Assembly (NCBI GenBank): GCA_022701365.1
Contig: JAKUHH010000173.1
Coordinates: 1 to 64,000 of the forward strand
Source: Mycocentrospora acerina
Lineage: Eukaryota > Ascomycota > Dothideomycetes > Pleosporales
DNA: 64,000 nt
Direction: 5' to 3'
Each line of letters starts with the position of its first letter. The first letter of the stretch is position 1. The position numbers were made by a program, and so were the translations under genes. The notes under the pieces were generated by a model, which saw only the letters and a program-made list of their open reading frames with translations, was not told the DNA's origin and made no database searches. Shown piece after piece: positions 22,397-35,460 of the stretch.

Positions 22397-23708
22397 TATC
22401 ACTAAACTATCAGGGCTCTCGCTCGAGGTGAGCATCTAGTATCACCACCATAGTACCACCAGGAGATTTGGTTACACGGAACTAAGCTTTGTTGCATAGC
22501 CCGGCCCAGATAGATGGCGTTCGGGGCAACGCATCGGACATTGTTTGCTCAAAGCTAAGGTATCCGGCAGCGAGTTTCTTGCTACACTCCTCACATTAAA
22601 CGTATTGGTAGCTCAGTGAACGCTCAGGTGGCGTACTACAGAAACCTGCATGACTGCAGTACTATCAGCCTGCAGTGTAGTGACCAAGCTATAGTAGTTC
22701 AGTATTCTCTAGTATCCATCAAACAAATACACGTCGAGTCGAGTAGCTGCTGGTGCTACTACAACTGCCGCATATAACTCCACCGCTGCCTCTTAAAAAA
22801 CACAGAGCTTTGGGCCCTGAAACGGTTGAGTTTGGTGATGGCAATCTAATTGTTGCTACGCCCCTTTTATTAGATAGCAGGATTCTTTTGCAATTGCTTG
22901 ACCCTTGAAAGTATTCAAATGTGATTGCCAAACAATCTAGGTTCTGGCGAGAGACATTTTCACTCGCCGAGGCTAGCAGGGGCCGTTGGTGGAGAGAGTT
23001 GTGTTTATCGCAGACGTTGCTCCTTCACAATTTTTGCAAGGAATTCGCTAATTGTGAGGCAATAGTGGTGCCATCGCTATTTGCACATAGTAGTAGGCAA
23101 TATACGATTTGTCGCAAAACAGGAATCGTTGTCAGCCAGGCACCGTTATGGCAGTGATGCATAGTACCTACATACCAAAAACAGCCTTGATGAGTGAAAC
23201 AATTAAGGAGAGTTGAACAAGAATCCTCTATCAGGCACAGTGGCTCAATGTAGATGCCAACATTGTCTTGATCCTTGGCTACCTTCTTCTGGCTCTCACT
23301 AGCCCGCCAGAGCTAGCACACGTGTTTCAAAGGCCTCGGAAACGTCATGTTGCCGAGGTTTTGCTAATTGCAACTGCCGTTTCCTTCCTTTTCCAGTTAG
23401 GTTCATGCGACCCCACAATCTGTACCCCGGAATATGCAGCTAAAACTTCTAAAGCTTGACACGAAAGCAGACCCCCCTCCCATTTAGTTTGGGCCATTTT
23501 TCTTCCTGCTTCTCCATTTGTAATGTATCGGAACTCCTTTCGGCAGTTATTCGGAAATCAGCCGCTATCAAAGGATCTGGAAAAACTCAGGATATGAACT
23601 TAGGCCGGCGTACCCAAACCTCTGAAGCTTTTAAGTCATTGTGAGACCCAAGACATCCAAGACACTCAAGACTCGACCCGACTCTCCTTCCCTATCATCA
23701 ACGTCAAA
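22397..23708. other. Intergenic, no gene seen
   Basis: 1.3 kb of mixed composition between the PP4 subunit gene and the esterase. No domain or repeat recognised. It marks the switch from housekeeping to accessory content. Confidence 0.55.
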
Positions 23709-25378
23709 ATGAGGTTCGAATCGTCACTTGGGCTTGCGATACTGAGCGCCTCCTCCGTCATTGCCCACGAAGCCCGTTCACCTCAATCCTCGTCGACGAG
23801 CTTTACGGCCAAGTGTGCGGCTGCTGCATCCAAGCTCTCCGTCCAAAATGGTACCGTGAATTTCTCTCAGTTTGTCACTGCAGGCACCAATCTCAGCATC
23901 TCCGGGAATGATCCGACGTGCACCAACTCATTCCAAGTCGTTTCGGCAGACATATGCCGCATCGGGGTCTATGTCGCGACGTCTGCGCGTTCGGGCTTCA
24001 ACATGGAGGCCTGGCTGCCTTCAAACTGGACTGGGCGCTTTTTGAGTGGAGGCAACGGCGGTCTGAATGGATGCATCAAGTACCAGGACTTGGCGTACAC
24101 ATCAGCCGTTGGGTTTGCATCCGTCGGCACTAACAACGGGCACAATGGAACACGAGGTTTGGCGTTTGCCAACAATTCTGGCGTTGTCGAGGACTTTGCG
24201 TACCGCGCGTGAGTTTTAACAATCAAACACACCTTTTACATTGAGTTAGGGCTGACAGTTACAGCATGCATACTGGCGTTGTAGTCGGAAAGAAGATCGC
24301 CCAGGATTTTTACGGCAAGAAACACAAAAAGTCATACTACTTTGGTTGCTCGACTGGAGGTCGTCAAGGCTTCAGGGCGGCGCAAGATTTTCCAGAGGAC
24401 TTTGATGGTATCGTTGCAGGTGCCCCTGCTTTGGCTTTCAACAACCTCACCTCGTGGAGCGGTCATTTCTTCAGTCTCACCGGAACCAACACATCCTCGA
24501 CTTTTGTCACGCGCAATCAGTGGGCTGCAGTCAATGCTGATGTTCTGAAACAATGCGATGCCTTGGATGGCTATGTAGATGGCATCCTAGAGGACCCTCT
24601 GCTCTGCAACTACGATCCCTCTGGTCTACTATGTGGTCAAGGCAGCAACACTGCCACATGTCTCACACCTGCGCAGATAAAAACCGTCAAAGGTGTTCTT
24701 TCCCCTCTTTACAACGACAAAGGAGATCTCGTCTACCCGCGTCTTCAGCCTGGCGCTGAGCTCAGTTCTTTTGGTCCCCTACTAAGCGGAGTTCCTTTCA
24801 TCTACACAGCCGACTGGTTCCGTTATGCCGTTTACAATAATGCTTCCTGGGACCCTGCCTCTATTAGCTCCGCCGACTACGAAGCTGCCTCTCGTTTGAA
24901 TTTGTTCGGTATCGAAACCTGGAAGGGAGATCTCAGCCGTGTCAAGAACCGTGGCTCAAAGATCCTTCATTGGCATGGTCTTGTAGACAACATCATCTCG
25001 TCCGACAACTCACCCAGATACTATGAGCATGTTAGCAAAACAATGGGCCTTTCGTCTAAACAACTCGATGACTTCTACCGGTTCTTCCGTGTCAGCGGCA
25101 CCAGCCATTGCAGTGGTGGACCTGGCGCGCATTCAATTGGCCAAGCAAACAATGAGGTCAATAGTTACAACCCCAAGGAGAATATCCTCATGGCTATCGT
25201 CGACTGGGTGGAGAAGAGTAATGCACCCGAGGCAATCATCGGCACAAGGTTCATCAACGACACTCAAGCACTGGGAGTTGATTACCAGCGAGCGCACTGC
25301 AAATATCCAAAGCGCAACCAATACAAGGGCAAGGGTGACCCCAAGCTCATCGGAAGCTGGGAATGTGTGAACAAATGA
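23709..25378 (+). CDS. Secreted feruloyl esterase/tannase family hydrolase
   Basis: Exons 23709-24208 and 24265-25378 (intron 56 nt) give 537 residues. A signal peptide is evident (MRFESSLGLAILSASSVIA). The tannase/feruloyl esterase fold is shown by GCSTGGRQG with Cys195-Ser196, Asp408 in HGLVDN, and His448-Cys449 in GTSHCSGG. This Cys-Ser...Asp...His-Cys arrangement, in which a disulphide holds the catalytic Ser and His together, is typical of the family (feruloyl esterase B and tannase). Many NxS/T sites and Cys pairs fit secretion. It would hydrolyse ester-linked ferulate or gallate from plant polymers. Which ester is preferred cannot be told here. Confidence 0.93.
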
Positions 25379-28300
25379 ATAGCCTCAAAGGTGGAAACAG
25401 CTGTGAGTGAGACAAACTGCCAGAATTAATTGAACCTGTATATATATAAGACTGAATAAACCTCTTCTTCTTCCTAGCCGTTTTTGTTTGCCCACCTGCT
25501 CTACACGGCTACAGACTCGGTATAAAAATTTAACGACTTAGTCTCTAGGTGTGTGTCTAAATCTTATCGCCGTTGTGACAGCTCTTCTTACTTTACATTT
25601 TGACCATTATTTGGGGGAAGATAACCATCGATCCTTAGACTATCATCTGTCTTACCTGTGCCGCGGTGAATGGCAAGATGCAAAATTCCATTCATATGAC
25701 ACGGAGAAACTTTTGCAACATTCATATCAAGTACTGCAACGACAATCTGATGATTCAGTTCAAAAGTGCCCTGAACATCAAATTTAACGAGCAAGTCCGC
25801 ACAAAGAGAAACCACTATTTAGTCATTACAAAGGCTTGTAAACATCCGGTAGCATGCTGTGGGGTATGACGAAGACGAAAGAAATAAACCCCCAATTTAG
25901 CATAGAGATGCGTTTCACAGGGCGGAATATGAGAAAGTGATGGGTATCAGTCGCGAAGATTGCACTGCACATTGTGTAAAAGAATGAGACTTGGAGAAGT
26001 GGAAGTACAAAGGGAACAGATGATAAAAAAAATGTTGCGAGAAAAATGTACGAGCGGCTCAGGAAGGCGCAATACGACGTCTTTACAGACATAAAGCTCA
26101 AGCCGCCTGTGCAGGCTGAGAGTACAAAACGCTGTGCTAAAGACCCGAAATCTGCGACTAGAACTACTGGTCGATCTATCGACCACCCTCGACTTCCTCC
26201 AAAACGAACTTGCTTGGAAACATGGTATCTCTCTCCATGCCAAAGTCTACCTACAGCTAGAACTAGACAATGACGTTCCCCACAAATTGCTAACCTTTCG
26301 ACAATCTCCAGATTTACCATTCCCAAATCCAAAATGACAGTGCAGTATCTCCCAAGTACCCCAAATTCACAATCCTACCAGCTCTACATCACCTATTCCT
26401 TGAGTCACCCTCTGTCCCGAAAAACGATCCGCCTCTCCACCAATCGCAATTGGGCCGAGTCGGGTATGGTCGAGGAAATCAAATTGTACGTTGCATGAGA
26501 GGGTTATAAACTCATTGGCAAAAGGAGAATGTAGAGTGGTAAGAGGTGTGTGTAAAAGGTAGCTTCAGACAAACGCGGCGAAGATGGATCATGTGAAGAA
26601 GAAAGAAGGAGATTGTAGTAAGCATGGAGGCGCTAATGGTATGGAAACCAACAGTTGATGAGACTATGAGGACAGTTTCAATGAGGGCGTGTGTTTTGGA
26701 GAACAAAGGGTAGTCGTTATGAAAGTTGCATTGCAGATGCAGGGGGAAAGCCATGTTTCGACAATTGAAAATGATGGTGTAAAGGGGATTGATATCTGAT
26801 CGTGTATATTGTCCAAATGCTTGGAAATAAGGCCCCAGTCGTGCCATTGTCTTGCGTTTAGTGTCATGTTTTGTAAGAAAAAGAAAAGCTTGTTGTCGCA
26901 TTTATAGGCACCATTGTGTTCGAAAGTCAAACGCCAAACTATACCTGCAATAAGACTACATTGAGAGTTTAATTTTTAATCTTCATCGGTTGTATGAACT
27001 TTGGAAAAGACCCCAGTCATATTTCTCAAGTCACCCTCCGTTCTTCCAGCACTTTTTTCTGGCAGCTTGTTGGTCGTGTGCATGTGTAATATTTTTCTGA
27101 GAATAAAGTGCCCATCATTCAAAAAATACTCTGCAGAGCCCAGAGATTGTGAGCCACTTTACAAACATCGATATTGGTAGACTGAAAACAGAGTGATGTA
27201 TATATTAGAACGAGAGTTTTCGTTGTTATACCTAGGGAAAGATCCCACCACCAAAGCAAACTAACTATGCTCACTCCGGCGGTTTCGTTGGCGCCGCAAA
27301 AGCCCCACTACCTTCTATCGTAGTGTGCATGTAGCTTCCTCTTCCGTCAGACCAACAATTGAAAACTAATTCGAGAGAGCTCCTATTTGCATCGCCACTA
27401 CACACGCCTTGCCCCGACAAACGACCCGTTCCGTTCCGTAGCCGTATCCGTGTCTCCTCAAGACAAAATTGCCTCTTGCAGTCTTGAAGTCTAGGCAACT
27501 TGGGCACTCGTAGTTTCTGGCATTTAGACGCGCAATGGCTTGGCTACCAAGACCCATCCCTTGAAGCCCCGAGCTGCCCAGTGACTAACTAGTATTTGAA
27601 CCTTGGCGACCTATGTAGGGGCAAGAACGCTACTGCTCGTAGGAAACACATGGCGTAATGGAGAGTCTAGCCTCAGATCCCTGTAAGAGTGAGCGGATAG
27701 GCATTTCTAACCGGATAACGGTGTTGGATAGTGAAATTGCGTAAGGGTGCGGAATTGAGATTGTTTCGAAACCACTCGGACCACGTCTGCAACATGCCTT
27801 CCCAATATGTGCAAGGCAGTTTTTCTGGGCATCTGGTACTTGCCAACACTTGCCAATGCAGGTCTCTCGCACCAAGACGCGGGGTGCATAGCAGGTCCAC
27901 CATGGGGAAGCGAAGCCAAGGAAATCCACCCTTCCACGTGCGCCTTCCAATACTGACAAACAACTTCATTTGTTCCTGCTTTGGCGACACTTGCATCCGT
28001 CCGTCCGTCTGCCGGAATGTCGCGTGTGGCTGCTGAACCATGCTACATCCAAGGCGCCACATCGGAGGAGCCGCACGCTGACGGCGCTTTTTTCGGAAAT
28101 GCAATAAGCAGCAGCTATACCACAAACACCGTGGTTCATCTTGGTTGCATACAAAACGGATCTATCGCCGAGAATGCATGGGCAAGCATTGGCTGCGGAC
28201 CTTTCCTCCTGCTTCGACTTTCCACGCGTTAGGCTACCAGGGTGCTTCGCGGCCGAGATGTCTCTGCGCGGAGTTACAAGGGTACCTTCAAGTTGGGTAC

Positions 28301-28405
28301 GGAGTATATATGGGAGCCTATTACCAGTAGCTACGAATTATCAGATTGCCCTGCATTCTTTCACTCTTTCAAAAATTCATTCAACTGTGGTTGTCATTCA
28401 TCACG
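25379..28405. other. Gene-poor stretch with possible decayed fragments
   Basis: 3 kb with no intact gene. On the plus strand around 26130-26335 a short frame (LRLELLVDLSTTLDFLQNEL, then HGISLHAKVYLQLELDND) looks protein-like but is broken on both sides and matches no family I recognise. The rest shows no coding signal. Confidence 0.4.
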
Positions 28406-29039
28406 ATGCGTCTCACTTCTCTACCTCTTTTCCTCGCAACTGCTTCTCTCGCCGGCGCACTACCCAGCTTTGGCACAAGAGGTACAACCAAGGATGCGAC
28501 CACCATCGCCAAACAGAAGATCATCAATGCCCTTGCAGGCACGTACTCACTCGTAAACACGAGCAGGTAGCCTCTCCCTTCCTGGTCCTCACCAGGATCC
28601 GAAACGCTTACAATCTCCCAGCACTCTCAACGGGGAATCTATTCCCGACTTACCCTACGGCAAGCACCCTGTCGGAATCATCACATATAGTAAATCTGGC
28701 TACATGAGCGCCACCATCACCGCCACTGAACCCGAACTGCGCCCCAACTTGACCTTCCCATACCAACCCAACGACACCGACCACGACTGGGCACTAGTTG
28801 GAAAGCATGGAGTTGCCTATGCCGGGCCATTCCGTATTAGCGACTCGATTCCTGCGAACGAGACGGTTGGCCAATTGTTCCATGGGCCGCTGGTAGTGGC
28901 CAATGTGCCTACGTGGGTGGGTGCGGATCACAGGCGGAATTACACGGTAGTCAAGGAAGGTAAAACTACTTGGTTGAAGATTGGGAGTGAGCGAGGTGGC
29001 GGTTATAGGGGTGAACTGTGGTGGAAAAAGCTTGACTGA
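28406..29039 (+). CDS. Secreted lipocalin-like domain protein
   Basis: Exons 28406-28566 and 28622-29039 (intron 55 nt) give 192 residues. A signal peptide is visible (MRLTSLPLFLATASLAGALP). The mature part contains the lipocalin-like pattern: LAGTYSLVNTS, YGKHPVGIITYSKSGYMSATITA, VAYAGPFRIS and a C-terminal WLKIGSE strand. Such small fungal proteins are often near metabolic or secreted-enzyme genes; ligand and reaction are unknown. The start was chosen because it gives a complete signal peptide directly before the domain. Confidence 0.8.
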
Positions 29040-30577
29040 AACGATTGTTGTGGTAAGATTGGAACTGAAACAGTTCATGCATCTAAGATCAAGTACAATA
29101 TATCTCTTCCAAAGATGAGAATGATTCACTAGCAAAATTTACTATGCATTTAAGCCTTGTGTTTGTATGAATAAAGGGTTAAACCTGGAACTGGCGGTCA
29201 TGTGTGTTGGCAAAGCCTTTTGTGTTGGAGGCCTATTTTACTAGGACCTTATTAATCTGGTAACGTGATTTTTCTAATTCGCTCCAACTCTTAAATTTCG
29301 AAAAAAAAATTCTATTGCACTGGTTCTCAGCATCTCCCAAATCACTTTTGTTATTGTTCCTAATTATATTAATTTTTTCACGATTGTGGGTCATGTTACT
29401 AAAGCGTGTTCGTCAATCAGTAACTTTTGGATTTATTTTTCATTTCAACATCAAAATCAATAGAATTCCATCATGACAAAGGATCTAAGGAGCTAAAGCA
29501 GTGACATTTATAGTATGACAGCCTGCTGAATCTTGCGTGTCTATACTAGAATTCCAGGTCAATATGACGTGCTAGCATCAAAGGGTAACTGTGAGGGGCG
29601 GTGTTCAAGTTGAGCCTCGATGCCTAGATGTGTTTGGTACCGCTGACCAGTCTGATGAGCTATTGATGAAATAGTGACTCTAGGATATCGAAGGGGCACA
29701 CCTCAGTAAGTAAGACTAACTTGAAAATGTAAATTTTGGTTGATGGAGTACCGCGCATGAAAAAAAAATCATTCAATTTCGCGAAAATTACTACATCTAT
29801 GTTGCCATGGGCTGTGGGAAACTTGAATAATCCTATCTTGAGAATTCCTACTTTTCCGACAGTTGCTTTTAAAGATTGTTGAGCCTGAATCGCACAAGGT
29901 TAGACAGCATGCAGACGTACATCATCAGAATCAAGATATTAGATCAGCAAGATGGGTAATGAAGACGCGGCAATGGTTTGCTTGGATATTAAGCCGCAAA
30001 GCGATCAGAAGATGAAATCGGAGCTGATACTATGCAAGTTAATGGTCAAAACAGTTGGCTGGATCGAAACTTTGTTATCGGTGAGAGGGTTTCCCTCGCG
30101 TGATTGGCGTAGAGTTGTGTCAACCATCTTCACTTCAATCAAGAGTGATTGAAGGTATAAATTTATAGTAGATAAAATTGAGATTTCAATGTCCAATATC
30201 TGACGAAGAGATAGTACATTTGTATACGTATAATCGCCCTGCTACGATGAGGCAAGCCTAGTTGCGAGAATGGCTACATAGTCAAAGTTAGATGGCAATT
30301 GAAGCAGCGGTGAAAACATTGCTAACAATCTACTGGCTGGTCGGTCTTTCTCCCGGTGACAAGACCCCGCTTCTCCAGCAAAATCCTTAGTTTGTTATAA
30401 TCGGAGTCGTCTCCAGCACAGTTTTCTGGAAGTCCTATTTCTAAAATGGCAACGGCATGCCATGAGATAACGGCTACCTTCTTTGATCACTGATGTCTTC
30501 GTGACTGCTAGTCCCAAGTTTCTCCTTCTCTAACAATACAATACTCCCCATGATTCCTGTCATGCACAAACAAAAAT
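29040..30577. other. Intergenic, no gene seen
   Basis: 1.5 kb of moderately AT-rich DNA with poly-A and poly-T runs. No coding or repeat structure identified. Confidence 0.55.
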
Positions 30578-31930
30578 ATGCTCATTCTTGCATTCCTCTT
30601 CATGAGCATCTATCGAATGGGGCGCGTTGCTTCCCAGCCGCTGCCAAAATCTTCACTTACCAGCCAAAATGATGCTCCAACGGTCGATTTGGACGAGCGT
30701 TCAGCCCATCGAACCGTAGTGGTGGTGATGTGCCTTTCCTTCGCATTTGCGCTAGCGCTGGCACAAGGTGGGTTAGACACTTATTCCATACACATGTCGC
30801 TGTATGGTTGTTAATAATTTGGTAGGATACCGGGTTGGGCGGATGGCTGGTACAAAGCGTAGGACTACATTTGCTGACGTCCTGATCTTCGCACAAGGCT
30901 TCTTCGTGACCGCATTCGTATTTGCGGTAGGTGTTAATAGTGCTGGCCTTGGTCTGACAACGGATGTTCAGTGTTACACTGCGATCATAGTCTGTATCAC
31001 GCTGTATTCGCTCACAAAGGTTGCTCTGTAAGTCCATACCATTTTCCTTATTTACATAATCCATTCTGATTTTTGTCAGCTACCTTTTTCTGCTCGAGCG
31101 TGTCTACGTCGTCCGTGCTCCATATGTTGATCGTATACGTGATCCGCTCTGGGTAACTGGTGCGGTATTAATCGTTTTCGGATATGCAGGATACACAGGA
31201 TATGAATATGTTTCGCCGACACACAAGCTATCTCAGGAAGACGGCATCTGCAGAATCGGTATAAATCCAGGTGCTGCGATTGGTGTCATTGTGCTCGACG
31301 TGGTGATAAACTCCGCACTGACTAGTCTCTTCGCCTGGCAACTTCGACCGGCTGTCAGGCCAGCTTCACATGGAACCCCGAACAGTCAGAAAAACAAAGG
31401 CGGGCAACAGTGGGGTCTGTTGGTTTTACGACTGTTTGATTGGAAAAAGAGGATGAATCGTTCGCAACGAGATATGCCCCAACACAACCTGAAGGTAGCA
31501 CTTCTAAGAAACATTCTCGGATCAATCTTACTCTTGATAAATACTGTTGTAAACAATGCTATCTTCTTAACATGGCCGTTAGCGACGATGGCTCATGCCT
31601 GTCAGCTTATGTGCCTAACCGATAGTCAGTACGGATGGCACAAAAGTATAGGTTAGCATACTGATACATATTTTAGTCGCCTTAGGAATGCTCATCACCA
31701 ATTGGCTTACGTTGCGATCCGCTGAGGATGACTTCAGATTAACTCGCAGCCCTTCTGATGTCGTCAATACATCAAACTCGAATACGTATGAATTGAATAC
31801 AACGTTCTGGGGGATCGATTCCCGTGATCAAAATTGTCTATCAAGTGTCCAACCAAGCGAAATGATGTTGACTAGTCACACGACCTATGATAAGAACGGT
31901 ACAACTATCCAGTCCAGTGTTCGCGAATGA
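30578..31930 (+). CDS. Multi-pass (7-TM-like) integral membrane protein
   Basis: Exons 30578-30767, 30826-31027, 31080-31624 and 31677-31930 (introns 58, 52 and 52 nt; all junctions keep frame) give 396 residues. Hydrophobic segments include LILAFLFMSIY, VVVVMCLSFAFALALA, FAQGFFVTAFVFAVG, YTAIIVCITLYSLTKVALYLFLLE, LWVTGAVLIVFGYAGY, AAIGVIVLDVVINSALTSLFAW and, in the last part, LLRNILGSILLLINTVVNNAIF and ALGMLITNWLT. The spacing and a charged ERVYVVR loop resemble fungal receptor-like seven-helix proteins of unknown function. The C-terminal 80 residues are hydrophilic. The third intron has a weak donor (GTCAGT). Nothing indicates a ligand or partner. Confidence 0.7.
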
Positions 31931-32614
31931 TGATACCACCTCATTATACGATGGTATTGGTTGTTCTCTTTTCGCACTGTTTTGTCTCATGTCGACCCGA
32001 AGATGGCATATGTGTGATACAGTCGCTTAGTGCTGTGTCAAATTGCGTCTGGTATACCTATTTCGCGTCTTGCGTCGGCAACCATCGCAACTTCGGCTAA
32101 TGGACGTCCTACAATGCAGTGTACTAGGGTAAGAAGTATCTCAAAGTCAACTTCTGGTGCAGAATTTCAGGACCGAGAAGCACATAGGGGGAGATACCTC
32201 TGATACCTGTGCATCTCATCAATTCCATTGCCATCGTCGATGAAGAGTTATCTATCCGCTCTCTTGTCCGACCCTTAGGATGGCATATGGAGTACTCCTA
32301 CAAGAAGCCAAATTGAGTACATGAGGTGTGGCAAGAATGATTCGTCGCAGTCATAATATGGAAAAAGCTGAAGTTGGAACAGGGAAAGGCGCGGCCAATC
32401 TAGGTCCAAATTATCGCGCGGTAACGTTTGGCTCACATTGGAGTAGGAGATCATTTTGTAATAGTGCGCGTATGCGCATGGTGAAAGAAACACAATCCGA
32501 ATCGAGGGACTGTCGCAATATTCTACCATTTAGCTAGCGCATCTTACTGTATGTGAATCAAGGCGTCAGTCGAGAGTTGCAGCACAATTGCGGTGCAACA
32601 TCATTCTTAGAGTT
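31931..32614. other. Intergenic, no gene seen
   Basis: No coding signal or repeat found between the membrane-protein gene and the downstream pseudogene. Confidence 0.55.
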
Positions 32615-33776
32615 CTAGATCTCGAATACATCACAAACCTTAACAACCTGTCCTGTTACAATGGATCGATTTGTACATATATCTGTAAGTATTGACAGTG
32701 CACCGTCAACATGCGTCGCGGCTCTCATGTCTTGATTTATTTCTGCACCATGTTCCCCAAACAAGTCTGCCAATAGAACTTCATTTCCGCCACCATGTGT
32801 GCCAATGCTGTCTAGGATCTCAACATTAACTGGATTCTCAACATACTTTCTTAGCATGATTTTCCGACCTTCCAGCAAGCCTTCAAGTGACCAGTCGCCA
32901 CCGCTGTTTACGTAACTATTCTCCACGACTTCCGTTTCCACACATCCGCCTGTACCGTTGAAGGGTACACGAAGACCTTCCCACGGCGCGTATACGAACA
33001 GTGAATACTTCAGAACTGCCCTGTTTTCAAAGAGAACCATAACGTTCGTGGTATCCTTGATACTTTATCCCATCACTAAGCACACTTTGGTCACAGTAGT
33101 AGCCGTCTTCACGCTTAGCGTCCAAATATTTTTTCTTCAACTTATCTTTGTTCTCTATGTGCAGAGTAAACGGGTCCGATTTGGCAACTTCGCTATCATA
33201 CGAGCAAGAACAGAACTTTGTTACTCCTCGTTTTTCAGCGTTTTCTCGTCCATACAATTTCAGGTCGCCCTGCGAATACACAGTCTCAGGATCGGAGCGA
33301 AGCCAGAAGTTCACCAAGTCAAAATGGTGAGTAGCTTTATGCATGAGGAGTCCACGATGTTCAGCTTGTCTGTGCCATCCTCATGTAATCGGCATTGTGG
33401 GAGGTATTGAGAATCCACTCAAAAGGTACGCTTGCAATAGTACCGATAATCTCAGAACGCAGAACTCCCAAAATATTGTGTTGTGGGGCGCAAACTGATA
33501 TTTGAACGTTACACGGACGATACATCCTGTTCGTTCGACGGCATTGAAGATCTCTATGCATCGTGGATCATTGATAGTTATAGGCTTCTCAGTCACCACG
33601 CTACAGCCGAGCTCCAATGTGCGTACAATGTAAATACTGCGTGTGCGATCGATAGTTGTTACTATAAGTTCGTCGGGCGTTGTTTCTTTAATCATGCGGC
33701 CGAAATCTGCGGCCTTGTATGTGAGAACAAACGCGTGGGCCCGCTGCTCTACTCCGTTGATGATGCGTCTCTCCAT
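32615..33776 (-). pseudogene. Frameshifted Gfo/Idh/MocA-type dehydrogenase remnant
   Basis: Reading leftward on the minus strand, successive frames carry parts of one sugar/inositol dehydrogenase-like protein: DELIVTTIDRT and VVTEKPITIN (catalytic Lys region); TFKYQFAPHNT; VPFEWILNTSH; KATHHFDLVNFWLRS; LYGRENAEKRGVTKF; ENRAVLKYSLFVYAPWEG; SYVNSGGDWSLEG; and ATHVDGALSILT. Frame changes are needed near 33460, 33380 and 33064, and an in-frame TGA follows the second segment. The N-terminal Rossmann half with GxGxxG is missing beyond 33776. No splice sites explain the breaks, so this is a decayed gene. Confidence 0.8.
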
Positions 33777-33779
33777 CGT

Positions 33780-34058
33780 CTAGGCTTGATTTTCAATCTA
33801 GTCATGTTCGTACTTGTCAGCACCATCGCCATGCTCATTCTAGTCTATCTTGCTTTGCTGAGCAAAAGGCACGCGAAAACGCGAGAAGAGCTTGGAAATT
33901 CAGCGATTAGACTAGACGAGTCAATGTTAAAGAAGGGCGAGGTTAAGAACGCGAAGGGCATAGAACTAGAGACTGATGAGGCTCCGAACCAAGAACAGGA
34001 TGATGAATTTTCTTATTCAACAGATGTGAAGAGTGAAGATTTCATCTATGTATACTGA
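33780..34058 (+). pseudogene. C-terminal fragment of a membrane transporter (MFS-like)
   Basis: An open plus-strand segment has one hydrophobic helix (about 24 residues, LGLIFNLVMFVL...LVYLALL) and a charged tail ending DFIYVY before TGA. This resembles the last helix and tail of fungal anion:cation symporter (Dal5/Tna1-type) MFS proteins, which often end in a similar aromatic motif. Nothing upstream continues the protein: the DNA there is antisense to the dehydrogenase remnant. So this is probably a truncated remnant; the family call is tentative. Confidence 0.4.
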
Positions 34059-35460
34059 ATGAGTGTGGGCTATAGAGATGTAGATTGTGAAAAGAAAATG
34101 GATCAAACAGTGAGCTGCACAAGGCATGGGGTTTCGTCTTCATATGTGATGGAGGCTCCAAAAAATTCTTTAGTGAGATTGGAGTTTAGTAAGTTTTCGT
34201 ACTGAATTGATGTTCTCTCCCAAACGTCTTCTGCTTAGTACCACCCGTGTATGCCTGAGGTATCTCATTGAATAATGCCAAAATCATGAACATCTTCGAG
34301 TAGTTGCCTACATAACAATACTGGAGTAGTAATCATGATTCAGAGCTAGGTAAATGGAAAGACTTGTATAGAAAGCATAACGCAGCATATAACAACACAA
34401 CACAGTATCGTTACCGCGCGATAGACCCATGTCAAATGCAAGTTTGCTGGCGACTAGCTCCTCGAGAATGCATAGGACGGTGCGTACAGGCTGTAATTGT
34501 TTCGTTCCATCCGTCTATCGATCTAATCCCTTTATCATCTCTGCGAGCTGTGTTTTATCCCAAGTTCATCCTGCCACAAAAGCCACGCTCGACAGAACAC
34601 TAGTGCATGGAAGAGATTGCGAAACTGGATTTGAAGGCAACATATAGTCAGTGAGTAATAGTGAAATTTCTTAGCTAGCTCAAACAGGGATAGGTAAAAG
34701 ATATGTAAACGCCACTTTATTGACTGCTAGGTGACCTAAGATTTGCGGTGTGCCAAGACTACAATAATCTTGTTCGGTATTAGACAAACTGCTGCCCGTA
34801 GACAAAGAGGCTAGACAAAAGTGCGCAATAAACCAACCTTAGACGAGAGCACAGCCTTGCCGAAGAACCCCCTAATCAATCATCTTCTGCTGCTCATTCC
34901 TCAAATCTTCTTAGTCTTCACTCATTCATCTGCCCCTGAATGAATCCGGCGTAGAAGTTCCACACTGCCTCATGTTCAAGCTCATCAGAATTGCAATGCC
35001 ATTTCTTGACATATACTGCAAAGCGAGTCTTTTGCGTCTCAGTGCTATCGATTCGTTCACATTCGCATGTGATGGAAGCGTTCCCGGGTGAGAGTCAGTG
35101 GTCTAACCTCTTGAAGCGGCATAATAAACCAGGTGACCCGCTTCTTGCGTCAACTTTTAACGATGATGCTTGTTTGGACTAAACCGTGGTACAAGATAAC
35201 GCCGTTCCATGCAAAGTACTCCCATATAGTCCTCTTCGAACTCTTCTTGCGGTCTTTGAATAATTCGGTATGCTGGTGTCACAGTGATAGCCAAAAATTC
35301 TGCAATGTGCTTGGGCAAATTGTGTAGGATGGTGAGGGCGCAGCTCTGGTTCGTGTGATCTTGGATGTAAACTAGGGAGGCTATGCGTTCCCATGTTCTC
35401 ATATGAGGCCTCGGTAATGAAGGGGAGTATTCGCTTTCTGCAACACGACACGATCTCTGT
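34059..35460. other. Intergenic, no gene seen
   Basis: 1.4 kb; a minus-strand frame at 35157-35561 overlaps the next gene and has no recognisable domain. No repeats noted. Confidence 0.5.
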
